Below, one piece after another: positions 1 to 9,300 of a stretch of 49,379 nucleotides of DNA. Origin of the DNA: an uncultured Saprospiraceae bacterium (GTDB taxonomy: Bacteria > Bacteroidota > Bacteroidia > Chitinophagales > Saprospiraceae); assembly GCA_937967615.1 (NCBI GenBank), contig CALCMJ010000078.1:1-49379 (forward strand), read 5' to 3'. How positions within the stretch are numbered: position 1 is the stretch's first letter; each line of letters starts with the position of its first letter. The translations under genes and the position numbers were made by a program. The notes below the pieces were generated by a model that was given only the letters and a program-made list of their open reading frames with translations, did no database searches and had not been told where the DNA came from.

Positions 1-334
1 TACCCTCATACTTGGATTTCCAAGTAAGAGCGTCGTTATAATTTGTTTCTAAGTCTTTATAAGCCTTATCTTTTGTATTATACTTGTTCTTCCAGTCGCT
101 TAGTGAAGTATTCAAGTTAGAATGATCTGATTTTAATGATGCATAGTTTTTATCTAAACTAACGTACTTAGTTTGATAGCCATCATAATCGGACTTAAGG
201 CTCATATAGCGCTTGTTGTAATCATCGCGTTCGCCTTCAATCTTGGCAAATCCCAATCTTCTCCATAGCCATCCAAGCCACCATCCAAGAAGTCCTGTCA
301 ATCCGAGTAATAAAAGTGGTAACCAAAAACACAT
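1..334 (-). CDS. Membrane-anchored coiled-coil protein, partial (C-terminus beyond left edge)
   Basis: This reading frame begins at an ATG at 334-332 and stays open to the left edge, giving about 111 residues. The first 25 residues are a hydrophobic, Gly/Leu/Trp-rich membrane anchor, followed by Arg-Arg and then a long polar helix-forming stretch rich in Tyr, Lys, Asp, Leu and Ser (for example YMSLKSDYDGY). That pattern fits an extended coiled coil. It follows the OmpA-like gene on the same strand by 36 bases, so the two are probably cotranscribed and may act together in the cell envelope. In related Bacteroidota such anchors often carry a C-terminal helix-hairpin-helix domain, but that part would lie outside the window and is only a guess. 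No catalytic motif is visible. Confidence 0.75.
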   Translation of the reverse strand, partial: MCFWLPLLLLGLTGLLGWWLGWLWRRLGFAKIEGERDDYNKRYMSLKSDYDGYQTKYVSLDKNYASLKSDHSNLNTSLSDWKNKYNTKDKAYKDLETNYNDALTWKSKYEG

Positions 335-370
335 AATATATAATTTTAAAAAGTGATGTAAAATTTGAAA

Positions 371-1291
371 TTAACGCAAGATGACTTCAACCCTTCTGTT
401 CTTCGCCTTCCCTTCGCCCGTTGAATTATCAGCAATAGGTTTGTCTGGTCCATTCCCTTGGGTGTTCATCTTTGCATTAGCAATATTTCCATTCGTACTG
501 AGATAGTCTCTTACAAAATCTGCTCTCTGTTTAGAAAGATTTACATTGTATGCTCTATTTCCTACATTATCAGTGTGCCCATCAATATCAAGTTTACTTG
601 TTGATACATTATCTAAGTAATACATAATGTCAGCCATATCCGTTCTTTGGGAAGCTGTTAAGTTGACATCATCTTGATTCACTCCAAAATAAAGAGTAAG
701 TGGTTTTCCTAGAAGTCTGCTTTTAATCGCTGAAATACGATCGTTAGAATTGCTTAAACCTGCAAAACTAAAATCAATTCCTTTTGCAAGCGTATCAGCC
801 CTCCACCAGTTGTTACTTAGAAGCTTTCCCTCTATGTCCATCTGAGAAGCTGGGATGCCCAGTCCGGCCAAATAAGCTTTCACATTGTTTGCCCTAGCTA
901 AGCCTAAATTTGAAAATAAACCGCTTGGGTTTGTTTCCTGACCCTCATAATAACCAGTGATCTTTAATGATCTGTCCTTGTTTGATTTTAGATAATCAAC
1001 AGTTTCATTCACGCAACTTGCTGAATTTCCAAGCAGTGGGCTTAGATACTTAGCACTTGACCTTAAGAATCCAAAATGTTGATTACAAGAATTACTGAAT
1101 GCGGCTCCATCACGCACATTCCAAGCACCTAGACCTAAGGTAGATACTTTTTCTTTTACCTGATCCACTGCACCAATAGCGTCACTTGTGCCACCAACAC
1201 CACAGAGGTATCGCTTACAAATGAAGGCCGCAAATATGATCCAGAGAATAAATAAAAAGAGGAGAAATAGTAGAGTTGATTTCTTTAACAT
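371..1291 (-). CDS. OmpA-family envelope protein with two OmpA-like domains
   Basis: The 306-residue protein starts with Lys-Lys and a hydrophobic segment at about residues 7-25 that has no clear cleavage site, so it is probably an inner-membrane anchor. The C-terminal 75 residues form a canonical OmpA/MotB peptidoglycan-binding domain: LDIDGHTDNVG, then NLSKQRADFVRDYL and a closing NRRVEVIL. A region at about residues 110-160 (ITGYYEGQ, then LGLARANNVKAYLAGLGI) has the same beta-alpha layout with degenerate ligand residues, suggesting a second, diverged OmpA-like domain. The role is likely to tether the membrane or a partner to the cell wall. The next gene on the strand encodes a membrane-anchored coiled-coil protein and is probably its operon partner. 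The family call is firm; the exact function is unknown. Confidence 0.85.
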   Translation of the reverse strand: MLKKSTLLFLLFLFILWIIFAAFICKRYLCGVGGTSDAIGAVDQVKEKVSTLGLGAWNVRDGAAFSNSCNQHFGFLRSSAKYLSPLLGNSASCVNETVDYLKSNKDRSLKITGYYEGQETNPSGLFSNLGLARANNVKAYLAGLGIPASQMDIEGKLLSNNWWRADTLAKGIDFSFAGLSNSNDRISAIKSRLLGKPLTLYFGVNQDDVNLTASQRTDMADIMYYLDNVSTSKLDIDGHTDNVGNRAYNVNLSKQRADFVRDYLSTNGNIANAKMNTQGNGPDKPIADNSTGEGKAKNRRVEVILR

Positions 1292-1496
1292 TTGAGTATT
1301 GATTTTTTGTGTATTAAGCTGTACATATATATAGACATTAACTATTTAAAATAGTAACATATAATTTTATTCGTAATGTGTTCAAATACAGCAAATGACA
1401 CTAACCTAACTCAGGAAAATCAAGATACATAATCTTTTCTGTTGCGCAAACAAAAAAAACCTATATGTGAGAGCTTTATTCTTTGAAAATGCCAAA

Positions 1497-1859
1497 TTAA
1501 TATTGGTCAGTTCTTAGAAGAACCAAAGTGCATGCATTTTCTGATTGTATATTTTTTTCTTTCAAAATTTGGGCAAATTTTGCGTTTTCAGTTCCGGGGT
1601 TGAAAATCACACGTTCTGGGTTTAGTGCAATAACGTATTCGTAGTAGGCGATTTGAATCTTGGGATTGATATACAGACTTACCGTGTCTACATTCTCAAA
1701 TGTATGAGCTAGTGTTTGAATAGACACCTCATGGATTATTCCAGCTTTCCTACCTAAGGCCACCACCTCATGGTCGTAGTCCTTAAGCATTCTAATGGCC
1801 TGAGCAGCATATCGCTCCGTATTTTCAGAAGCACCTATTACCAATGTCTTTTTTCCCAT
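1497..1859 (-). CDS. CoA-binding domain protein (YccU-like Rossmann fold)
   Basis: The protein has 120 residues. It opens with MGKKTLVIGASENTERYAAQ, the typical start of CoA_binding-2 (YccU-like) proteins, and continues with YDHEVVALGRKAG, VDTVSLYINP and a C-terminal VIFNPGTEN, in which Asn-Pro-Gly is the conserved turn. It is a single Rossmann domain like the CoA-binding half of succinyl-CoA synthetase, so it probably binds CoA or a similar nucleotide in the cytoplasm. No substrate is known. A longer frame extends upstream, but the family start lies exactly at the ATG at 1859, which I use. It is divergent from the peptidase at 1894, leaving only 34 bases between the two starts, so their promoters must overlap the opposing coding ends. 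Confidence 0.85.
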   Translation of the reverse strand: MGKKTLVIGASENTERYAAQAIRMLKDYDHEVVALGRKAGIIHEVSIQTLAHTFENVDTVSLYINPKIQIAYYEYVIALNPERVIFNPGTENAKFAQILKEKNIQSENACTLVLLRTDQY

Positions 1860-1893
1860 AGAGCTTTTGTATATTGCTACAAACATAACACGC

Positions 1894-3579
1894 ATGCAAC
1901 GGATATTGATATTTATTGGACTTATTATGTGGCTAGGATGTAAAGACCAAGACACAAATAAGATGCAGGAACCTAATTCTGCAAAATCTAACTCGCTTGT
2001 CAGTAGCTACGATTGGAGCTCTAGTCCCAAAGATGGAGTTGACTCACTCTTAAATAAATACACACCTTTCACTCTTCAAGCTGACCTTTCCTCTTATACA
2101 GCTGATGAAAAGAAAATGATTTCAAAACTTATTGAGGTAGGTAAGATCATGGACAAGCTTTTTTGGTATGAATCTTATGGGGAAAAGGAAGAGCTATTAG
2201 ATAAAATTACTGATCCGCGTTTAAAGACCTTTGCTCAGATAAATTATGGTCCATGGGACAGATTGAATGGAAATGCCCCTTTTATTGATGGAGTTGGGGA
2301 AAAGCCTAAAGGAGCTAACTACTACCCACAGGATATGACTAAAGAGGAATTTGAAAAGTCAGGGCTAGAGAAAAAAACTGATCTATATACATTCATTCGC
2401 AGGATGGGCAATAAAGATTTAGTAGCAGTACCTTATTTTCAATTGTTTGCTCAGGATATTAAAAAAGCAAGTGTATTGTTAGAAGAAGCAAGTGAACTTA
2501 CAGAGAATGCAGGATTGAAGAACTATCTGAAATTAAGATCTCAAGCAATGTTGACGGATGATTACCAGGCAAGTGATATGGCTTGGTTAGACATGAAAGA
2601 TAATAACATTGATGTCGTCGTAGGTCCCATAGAAACGTATGAAGATCAGTTGTACGGTTACAAAGCAGCCCATGAGTGCTATGTGCTTCTAAAAGATATG
2701 GAGTGGTCAAAACGTCTAGCTAAGTATGCTGAGTTTCTACCACAACTGCAAAAGGATCTTCCCGTACCAGCAGCATACAAGGCTGAAAAACCAGGAAGAG
2801 ATACAGAATTAAACGCCTACGATGTAGTCTACTACGCAGGGGATTGCAATGCAGGGAGCAAAACAATAGCAATTAATCTCCCCAATGATGAAGAGGTCCA
2901 ATTGAAAAAAGGAACGAGAAGATTACAATTAAAGAATGCGATGAAAGCAAAATTTGATAAGATCTTAGTGCCTATCGCAGATATGTTGATAGATCCTTCG
3001 CAAAGGGATCTCATAAATTTCGACGCATTTTTCTCTAATACAATGTTTCATGAGGTAGCACATGGTTTAGGAATTAAAAATACGATAGACGGAAAAGGAA
3101 CGGTGAGAAAAGCATTGAAAGAGCATGCTTCCGCTTTAGAAGAGGGGAAAGCTGACATGCTAGGACTTTTTATGATCAAGCAATTACACGAGCAAGGCCA
3201 TTTGGAAGGAGATTTAAATAGTTATATCGTGACATTTATGACCAGCATCTTTAGATCTGTTCGTTTTGGAGCGTCCTCAGCACATGGAAAAGCAAATATG
3301 ATCCGATTTAATTTCTTTGATGAAATGGGCGCCTTTACAAGAAACCCTGATACAGGGAAATACACCATTAATTTTGAAAACTTTGAATTAGCAATGAATG
3401 CGCTGACGAAAAAAATACTTACTCTTCAAGGCGATGGGAATTATAACGGCGTTGCACAACTTGTCAAAGAGAAAGGAGTGATTAATTCAGGTTTAAAGGG
3501 AGACCTTGATCGCTTAGCAAAGGCTGGAATTCCAGTAGATGTTATTTTTGAACAAGGAGCAGAAGTGCTTGGACTGTAA
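1894..3579 (+). CDS. M49-like (dipeptidyl-peptidase III family) metallopeptidase lipoprotein
   Basis: The 561-residue protein begins at an ATG at 1894 with a type II signal peptide ending in IMWLGC, so it is a lipoprotein. A TTG nine codons upstream is less likely because it would bury the signal sequence. The zinc site is at about residues 385-420: HEVAHGLG followed some 25 residues later by EEGKAD. This is the HExxH...EExKAD arrangement of the DPP III-related clan. Classical M49 enzymes have HExxGH with one extra residue, so this belongs to a divergent branch annotated as a Zn-dependent hydrolase or DPP III-like peptidase. It probably cleaves peptides in the periplasm or at the outer membrane. 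The alpha/beta hydrolase starts 6 bases after the stop, so the two form an operon. Family confidence is good; substrate unknown. Confidence 0.8.
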   Translation: MQRILIFIGLIMWLGCKDQDTNKMQEPNSAKSNSLVSSYDWSSSPKDGVDSLLNKYTPFTLQADLSSYTADEKKMISKLIEVGKIMDKLFWYESYGEKEELLDKITDPRLKTFAQINYGPWDRLNGNAPFIDGVGEKPKGANYYPQDMTKEEFEKSGLEKKTDLYTFIRRMGNKDLVAVPYFQLFAQDIKKASVLLEEASELTENAGLKNYLKLRSQAMLTDDYQASDMAWLDMKDNNIDVVVGPIETYEDQLYGYKAAHECYVLLKDMEWSKRLAKYAEFLPQLQKDLPVPAAYKAEKPGRDTELNAYDVVYYAGDCNAGSKTIAINLPNDEEVQLKKGTRRLQLKNAMKAKFDKILVPIADMLIDPSQRDLINFDAFFSNTMFHEVAHGLGIKNTIDGKGTVRKALKEHASALEEGKADMLGLFMIKQLHEQGHLEGDLNSYIVTFMTSIFRSVRFGASSAHGKANMIRFNFFDEMGAFTRNPDTGKYTINFENFELAMNALTKKILTLQGDGNYNGVAQLVKEKGVINSGLKGDLDRLAKAGIPVDVIFEQGAEVLGL

Positions 3580-3585
3580 AGCGCA

Positions 3586-4581
3586 TTGGTGAGACGGATA
3601 GGGAAGGGTATATTAATTGTTTTTGGCTTAGTCTTTTTGGCATTTGCATTAGGTCCACGACCTCAGTTTAAGGAGTTGAGTGCGCTTCCCACGACTTCAG
3701 AGAGTGACATTACGAACATAGAGCAGCATATTACCGAGAGAGAACTTGCTACATCTAAACTTAAGCCTGATAACGAAGCACGCATAATTTGGTATGACAC
3801 TCCCGCAGTGCAGACAGAGTATGTGCTCCTGTATCTTCCAGGATTTACAGCTACACATTTTGAAGCAAGTCCTGTCCCAGAAAATATTGCGAAAAAGTTC
3901 AAGATGAATCTTTACTATGCACGCATTTTTGGTCATGGTATTGATGATATTGATGCGTTGAAAAATGTAGACCCTAGTCAATACCTAGATTCAGCAAAGG
4001 AAGCAATTGCAGAGGCAAAAGTATTAGGAAAAAAACTCATCGTAATGGGCTGTTCAACTGGTGCAACATATGCAACTTATCTAGCGTCTGAAGATCCAGA
4101 AATTGAGTCTTTGATCTTTCTCTCACCTAATTTTAAGATTTACGACCCTAGAACTACTCTCATTGATGGCCCATGGGGTAAGCAAATCATGAAAGGTATT
4201 TTGGGAAGTGAATACAGAGAGATAGATTACACAGAAACTTTGGCAGCCTACTGGTCTAAGAAATATCATATTGATGCACTCATCGCCTTAGAGTATCTTT
4301 TAGCGAATACCATGACAGAAGAAGTGTACGGGAAAATTGAGCAAAGCCTTTTCATTGGCTGTTATTATGAGTCAGAAGAAAACCAGGATATGATCGTTTC
4401 TGTGGAAGAAATGCGAAATATGTTTAAAACTGTTTCCACCCCTTCTGATATGAAACAATTTGTAGAATTCTCGACTGTAGAAAATCACATTATTGCCTGT
4501 GGAGCAGTGTCAAAAGATGTGGCAAGTGTGCAGAAAGCTATGGAAGAATTTATTGCTAAGATCGTAATCTATTCAAATTAG
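3586..4581 (+). CDS. Alpha/beta hydrolase with N-terminal membrane anchor
   Basis: The frame starts at TTG 3586 or the adjacent GTG 3589, and no in-frame ATG lies near, giving about 331 residues. After an Arg-Arg-Lys start there is a hydrophobic segment (ILIVFGLVFLAFALGP) that is a membrane anchor or uncleaved signal. The hydrolase core has a beta-strand turn LLYLPGFTATHFEAS as oxyanion region, the nucleophile elbow MGCSTGATYATYLA (Gly-x-Ser-x-Gly, Ser nucleophile) and a late histidine in VENHIIACG. It probably acts on an ester or amide substrate at the periplasmic side of the membrane. It follows the peptidase lipoprotein by 6 bases, suggesting one transcript and a shared catabolic or envelope role. 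The exact substrate cannot be told. Confidence 0.8.
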   Translation: MVRRIGKGILIVFGLVFLAFALGPRPQFKELSALPTTSESDITNIEQHITERELATSKLKPDNEARIIWYDTPAVQTEYVLLYLPGFTATHFEASPVPENIAKKFKMNLYYARIFGHGIDDIDALKNVDPSQYLDSAKEAIAEAKVLGKKLIVMGCSTGATYATYLASEDPEIESLIFLSPNFKIYDPRTTLIDGPWGKQIMKGILGSEYREIDYTETLAAYWSKKYHIDALIALEYLLANTMTEEVYGKIEQSLFIGCYYESEENQDMIVSVEEMRNMFKTVSTPSDMKQFVEFSTVENHIIACGAVSKDVASVQKAMEEFIAKIVIYSN

Positions 4582-4652
4582 AAATACGTAATTCTAAGTT
4601 CATCCCTCCGTCTTTTTTTTCATATTTAGTTCTACATTCTTAATTCCCTTTC

Positions 4653-4803
4653 GGGCGTGCCCCAGGCCCTTCGTTACACTCAGGATGAAATTCAGGACAT
4701 GTCCTGAATTTCAGGTCGGGCTTTTCAGGACTCCACATGCGTTACGGTCCCCAGCGAGCTGGTGACTCACAGATCCTTACAATCCCTTACGCAGGAAGAT
4801 TCT
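4653..4803. repeat. GC-rich intergenic repeat of the dispersed Bacteroidota type
   Basis: A non-coding block much richer in G and C than its surroundings starts with gggcgtgcccc (4653-4663), continues through ggtcgggctttt (4714-4725) and ends with ttacaatcccttacgcagga (starting at 4776). This order resembles repeat units that I recall scattered between genes in many Bacteroidota genomes. The opening 11-mer occurs in inverted orientation at 12052-12062, in another GC-rich intergenic block. No open frame spans it. Membership of a repeat family is from memory; only the shared 11-mer and the composition are seen directly. Confidence 0.45.
4686..4713. repeat. Perfect 28-bp palindrome
   Basis: The sequence reads the same on both strands over 28 bases, centred on the ggacat/gtcc junction between 4699 and 4700. 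It sits inside the GC-rich intergenic block. There is no loop, so as RNA it would form a tight stem and as DNA it could be a dimer-binding site or a cruciform. There is no T-run, which argues against a terminator. Confidence 0.8.
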
Positions 4804-4820
4804 CACGCAGGAAGATTCTG
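4789..4820. repeat. Tandem duplication of a 16-bp unit
   Basis: Two adjacent 16-base units beginning acgcaggaagattct differ only in their final base (c at 4804, g at 4820). They form the end of the GC-rich intergenic block and look like a small local duplication, perhaps by replication slippage. Confidence 0.75.
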
Positions 4821-4883
4821 TTGGTTTTTATGCTTTTTCTGAGAATTCTGCATGCCTAATTATTTCATTTGCTTATAGCTTAA

Positions 4884-4926
4884 TATTACGCGGAATCTCA
4901 CAAATATGTATAGATTCCGCGTAATA
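4884..4926. repeat. Perfect 15-bp inverted repeat with 13-nt loop
   Basis: Arms 4884-4898 (tattacgcggaatct) and 4912-4926 are exact reverse complements around a 13-base spacer. The right arm is not followed by a T-run, so it is not a standard intrinsic terminator. It may be an RNA hairpin or a protein-binding site. Confidence 0.8.
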
Positions 4927-5482
4927 GTGAATAGGGTGGGAAAAACCTTTTTGATTAGACAAGTATATAAAGACCATCAGGTATTTGAAATGACAGGCAT
5001 TAAAGACGCTGACATTAAGACCCAACTAATTTGAATGAAAAGGAATTTAATTGAGGAAACCAGAAGAAAATTCAATTGAGGTCGAGAGTTATGGGCATAA
5101 AAAAAAGGCTTTCATCGGTCAAGACAAAAACCTCTTACTAAAAAACACCCTTATATTTTTATGAAGCTATGCTTCTTTCAGTTTATTTTAGAACCTGTCT
5201 TGACCTTTCGTCTTTACAGGATTAATTCTCATTACACATATAAGACACTCTGATAAGGGTATACCCCCATGTTTTCTTATAGTTTTTTTAAGATTTATTT
5301 ATGAAATTTAACTCTTAGTATAGAAGACTTTAGCACTCAAAAGCTTACATATTAGTAGGAGATATATATGAAAATTTCAATTTATTGTCTTTGTAAACTA
5401 GCGGACAGTGTCAATATAGCTTGATCTTAAGAATGTTCCTAAATCATCCAATTTTCACAAAATTCTATTGTAACTTTCTGCC

Positions 5483-6277
5483 ATGAGAATTTTATTATCT
5501 ATAGATACAGACAAGTCTCTTAAAAGACTATCCAGAAGAGTTTTATCTGTTTACAACTCCTTTAATAAATCAGCGATGTTTGTTGATTTGTTTCATGTAT
5601 ACGAAAAACCAATGGTCAAAGGAGGCCATGTACCTAATACAATGGCCAGGGTAGTCCAAAGAGAACACGAGAAAAAAATTGATTTCCTTGCTAACTGTGA
5701 AAGGAAATTAGAGATAGTTATCAAAGAGCTGTCTAACAAAAAAACATTGGTGAATTCTTATCTGGAGATAGGAGATTATGTCAAGAAATTGAAAGAACAG
5801 GTAAATAGGTACCAGTATGATTTGGTTATCCTCTTACCTGGGAGTAAAGACTCTTTGGAGCTCATGTTGAATGGGAGAAATACACAGAAGGTATTTGCAA
5901 AAATAGATGTCCCCATTCTTGTGCTGCCAAAGAACAAGAAAATAAAATATGCAGAGACTAAGTTTGTTTGGTGTCTAGATAAACCTGAGCTAAAAGCATT
6001 AGATAAAAAGAGTAAGTATTTTCTAAATCTCTTGGAGCCTGGTCAGGTAGAGTATCTGCATCTTTGTAAAGATACTCCCTCTGGTAAAAAAGGAAATGTA
6101 AGAATTATACAAACTGAAGACCCAGTAAAAAGTTTAAAAAAGTATGATAAGGAAACTCCGGAAAATCATATTTATATTATGAATCCACAAAAGCGTACTG
6201 GACTGAAGAGATACTTTGAAAAAAGTTTCACAAAGGCAATTTTGAAAGACCCGCAATTTTCATTTTTGCTTATTTGA
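5483..6277 (+). CDS. Universal stress protein (UspA)-like protein
   Basis: This 264-residue protein begins MRILLSIDTDKSLKRLSRRV, the first strand and helix of a Usp fold. DLFHVYEKP then forms strand 2, and at about residues 110-150 YQYDLVILLPGSKDSLELML leads into VFAKIDVPILVLPKNK, the classical C-terminal strand of a Usp domain. The remaining 115 residues have a looser strand-helix pattern and probably form a diverged second Usp domain, as in tandem Usp proteins of Bacteroidota. The ATP-binding G-x2-G-x9-G-S/T motif is not clearly present; the matching region is GSKDSLELMLNGRN. The protein is probably a cytoplasmic stress-response factor. It is monocistronic, bounded by the long gene-free interval upstream and a strong terminator downstream. 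Confidence 0.75.
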   Translation: MRILLSIDTDKSLKRLSRRVLSVYNSFNKSAMFVDLFHVYEKPMVKGGHVPNTMARVVQREHEKKIDFLANCERKLEIVIKELSNKKTLVNSYLEIGDYVKKLKEQVNRYQYDLVILLPGSKDSLELMLNGRNTQKVFAKIDVPILVLPKNKKIKYAETKFVWCLDKPELKALDKKSKYFLNLLEPGQVEYLHLCKDTPSGKKGNVRIIQTEDPVKSLKKYDKETPENHIYIMNPQKRTGLKRYFEKSFTKAILKDPQFSFLLI

Positions 6278-6300
6278 TGTCATTGAGATAGAAGAAATAA

Positions 6301-6330
6301 AAAAAGGGGAACAGTGATGTTCCCCTTTTT
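6301..6330. terminator. Bidirectional intrinsic terminator
   Basis: A perfect 13-bp stem (aaaaaggggaaca / tgttccccttttt) closes on a GTGA tetraloop (6314-6317, GNRA type). It has a run of A on the left and T on the right. It lies between the convergent UspA-like gene (+) and the giant metzincin gene (-) and can terminate transcripts from both directions. Confidence 0.92.
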
Positions 6331-6346
6331 TTGTTGTTGATTGCAT

Positions 6347-9300
6347 TTATTTGATCACTATAAAACGGGCTACGTCCATACTTGCATCCGCATATTGTAC
6401 GCGCACAAAGTAAGTACCTGATTTATACGATTGTACGTCAATCGTTCTTGCATTATCTTGATCTTCATATTCAGTATTCATAATCTGGCTTCCTGTAAGA
6501 TCAATCACCTGAACCTTTGCTATATCTTTTGCTCCGGTAAGTCTGATTTCATTAACAGCAGGATTAGGTGCGAGTTCTAATTCTGATACTGAAGTAGTTT
6601 CGTTTGAACTAGATCTCATTTCTGACTCTTCTGGATTATCAGTTATATTCTCTGGTAAGCAAGTCATTGTTATAGTTATATCATCAATAACACTGAAACT
6701 CCCTGAACTAGAATTGAGAGCATTGAACCTAAAGTAATCAGTTATTGTAAAATTCGCTGTTTGATTATTTTCAGGATAACTAAATGAAACATTATAAACG
6801 ATCCCATTATCATATATGGTCGGTTCATAATACATAGTTCCCACATTGTGCCATGTTACCCCAAAATCATGAGTTATCTCCAGATCGAATGCAGTTTCCC
6901 AATCCGTCACATAATTTTCCAAATAAACTTTGAAAGTTACATGTACAGATTCTGATTCAGTTAAATTATAAATAGTTGATTGCAAATATGGACTTGGGCT
7001 TTCTAAAGCATTGATATACGCTGCTTTGTTTCCTAATAAATCAGAATCAATAATTTCTTCTGCATACCAATCGTAAGGATATGCTTCAAAATCTTCGAAA
7101 CTAAGTGGAAATCCTTGACAAATATCTGGTGTGTCTGTAGGGTCCATAGGATCCGTTCCACTATTCTCCTCCTCTCCATTTGTGTATCCATCCCCATCAC
7201 AATCCCCTTCTGGGACAGCATATGGGTCAGGATTACAAGGGTCATTATCATCTGGGTCATTAGCGGCAACTATACCATCGCCATCAGCGTCTACGCAATA
7301 CCCATTCGTGTCATCAGGAGTACATGGGTCTAGGTCATCTGGATCGTTAGATCCTGTTATACCATCATTATCTAAATCTACACAATAATGATGTGTAGTA
7401 TCAGGCACACAAGGATCATTATCATCTGGATCTACATCAAATGTATATCCATCTAAATCAGCATCAGAGCAGGCTATATTATTTCCACCACATTCATTAC
7501 AGTTGTCTAATGCAAATGCAAGTGGGTCATTTGGTGCACAATCATAAGGATCTGCTATGCCATCTCCATCTGTATCTAAGCATCCATCAAAGGAGTCAAT
7601 TCCAGCTATATTCGGACAATTGTCATCTTCGTCAGGTATACCATCCCCATCTGTATCTGCGATAGGGTCACTCGCGAGATCTCTATTCTCAACTGCCCCA
7701 ATATCAAAATTGGAAAATTGTGCTCTAGATGTTCCAAAGAAATCTATACTTTCACCACTAGAAGTAGCATCCAATGCTGGAGAAGCGGCTTGTAGGGTAA
7801 AATCTCCTTCTACTGCGTTTGCAACATCTGGAGCCTGTGTAAATAATGGATCTTGATTATAAATTACACTTGTGCATGTACTGAAATCAGGGCAAGTACT
7901 TTCTGTGATAATGGAATTGTCTATGATGGAAGTGGTTTTACCGTCTATGAGAATAGTTCCACCCCAAATGATAGAGTTGTAAAAATTCAATTGCTTGTCG
8001 CCATCTTTATTTCCATCTAAAACATAAAATGCATGTCCAGAATTTGAATTGTATGAAGTCACATTGTATAAGTTGAAAATACCAATCGCATTTAAATTGT
8101 AGGGATTTAGATATAAGTCATTTCCATTTACAGTTGCAGTGTTTTCAGAGAAAATAGAGTTGTAAATATTTCCATAAATACTAGTAGTAGATCTACTTCT
8201 TATTGCACCTCCATTTTTAGCTTTATTGTTTTTTAATATGGTTCTCTCAATGTTTAATGTATGGATCGAATTTGATACGGAATAGGTATAAATTGCACCA
8301 CCTGATGCAGTAACAACACCGTTCAACTCTCCATTAGAATCAAAATCACTATCTTCAATATTAAGATCAAAGGAAGTACCGAGTGACGCTGTGGTGTAAA
8401 TAGCACCTCCGTTTGTGAAAGCATAGTTATTCTGGAATGTACAGTTTTTAATGTCAACATCTAGAATTCCACTAGCTCCTGCAGATTTTAAATAAATAGC
8501 ACCACCATGCGTTGCTGCGCTGTTGTTTAGGAATCTACAATTTTCAATTATTACCTTACCCTGTACACCTGAAGTGTACGATGCGAATATAGCTGCACCG
8601 CTGTTTGAACTCGCTAGATCTTCAAAAGAACAATTTCTAATCGTTATATCCATATCATATACCGTTTGAGACAAAATCAATACACTCCTTTGTGTGCTAC
8701 TTCTAAATTGGAGTCCATCTAGGACGACACTTTTATTAATTACGTAATCATAGCGGATCAAGTTTGCTGAATTATCTGTAGTAGAGTTAGGGTCACCTAT
8801 CTCACCAGAAAGCACTGTGCTATAGAGATCTGGATTCCTGTGAATCAAACTTGGATTGTTATTATTAGGATCTGGGAATCCTCCAAGTATAGTTACATCT
8901 TCATTTATATCAAAGAAATTTGATGGGCTAGTACCTGGATAGTAAATTCCTTCTGCCATTCTAATCTCTTTTCTACCTTCATGATGTTTTATTGAAAAGC
9001 TCAAAGCTTCGTTCAAAGTAGGAAAGGCTGTTTCCCAAGACTTTCCATCCATTATTGTAGAGCTAACATCATCATTTACATATACTACAAAAGGAGTTTC
9101 CTGAGTTTCAATTGCACCCCAGTCAAAGGCACCTCCAGCAGGTCTTAGTTCATTATTAAAATCAGTATCTAAACCTTCAAAACTTTTGTCTAGTGCTGGA
9201 GAGCCAGGCTGTAAATTGAAATCTCCTTCTAAATTATTGCTTGGATCTGGTAACTGCTTAAATAGCGGGTCTTGGTTATAAATTATGTTTGTACATGTAC

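Larger units (their letters stand above)
4582..5482. other. 901-bp gene-free interval
   Basis: I find no convincing gene here. It contains the GC-rich repeat block, the 28-bp palindrome, the tandem 16-mer and the 15-bp inverted repeat. It also has a widely spaced inverted repeat ggtcaagaca (5117-5126) / tgtcttgacc (5196-5205) that encloses a small gaagc-tat-gcttc hairpin at 5163-5175. From about 5206 to 5482 the sequence is AT-rich and probably holds the promoter of the UspA-like gene. An 18-codon frame at 5368-5424 has an upstream aggag-like stretch but no other support. Confidence 0.6.

Noticed and set aside
1867-1893. Upstream TTG start for the M49-like lipoprotein
   Set aside because: It would place nine extra residues before a clear lipoprotein signal. 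The ATG at 1894 fits better.
5368-5424. 18-codon ORF with an upstream aggag-like stretch
   Set aside because: Too short, no family, and Bacteroidota use Shine-Dalgarno sites weakly, so the match carries little weight.
4582-5482. Decayed gene or insertion sequence in the long gap
   Set aside because: No frame remnants, transposase motifs or target-site duplications were seen. The inverted repeats do not flank an element.
7131-7856. Open frames on the plus strand opposite the thrombospondin type 3 repeats
   Set aside because: They are caused by the repetitive Asp-rich coding of the minus-strand gene. The proteins are low-complexity and have no family.
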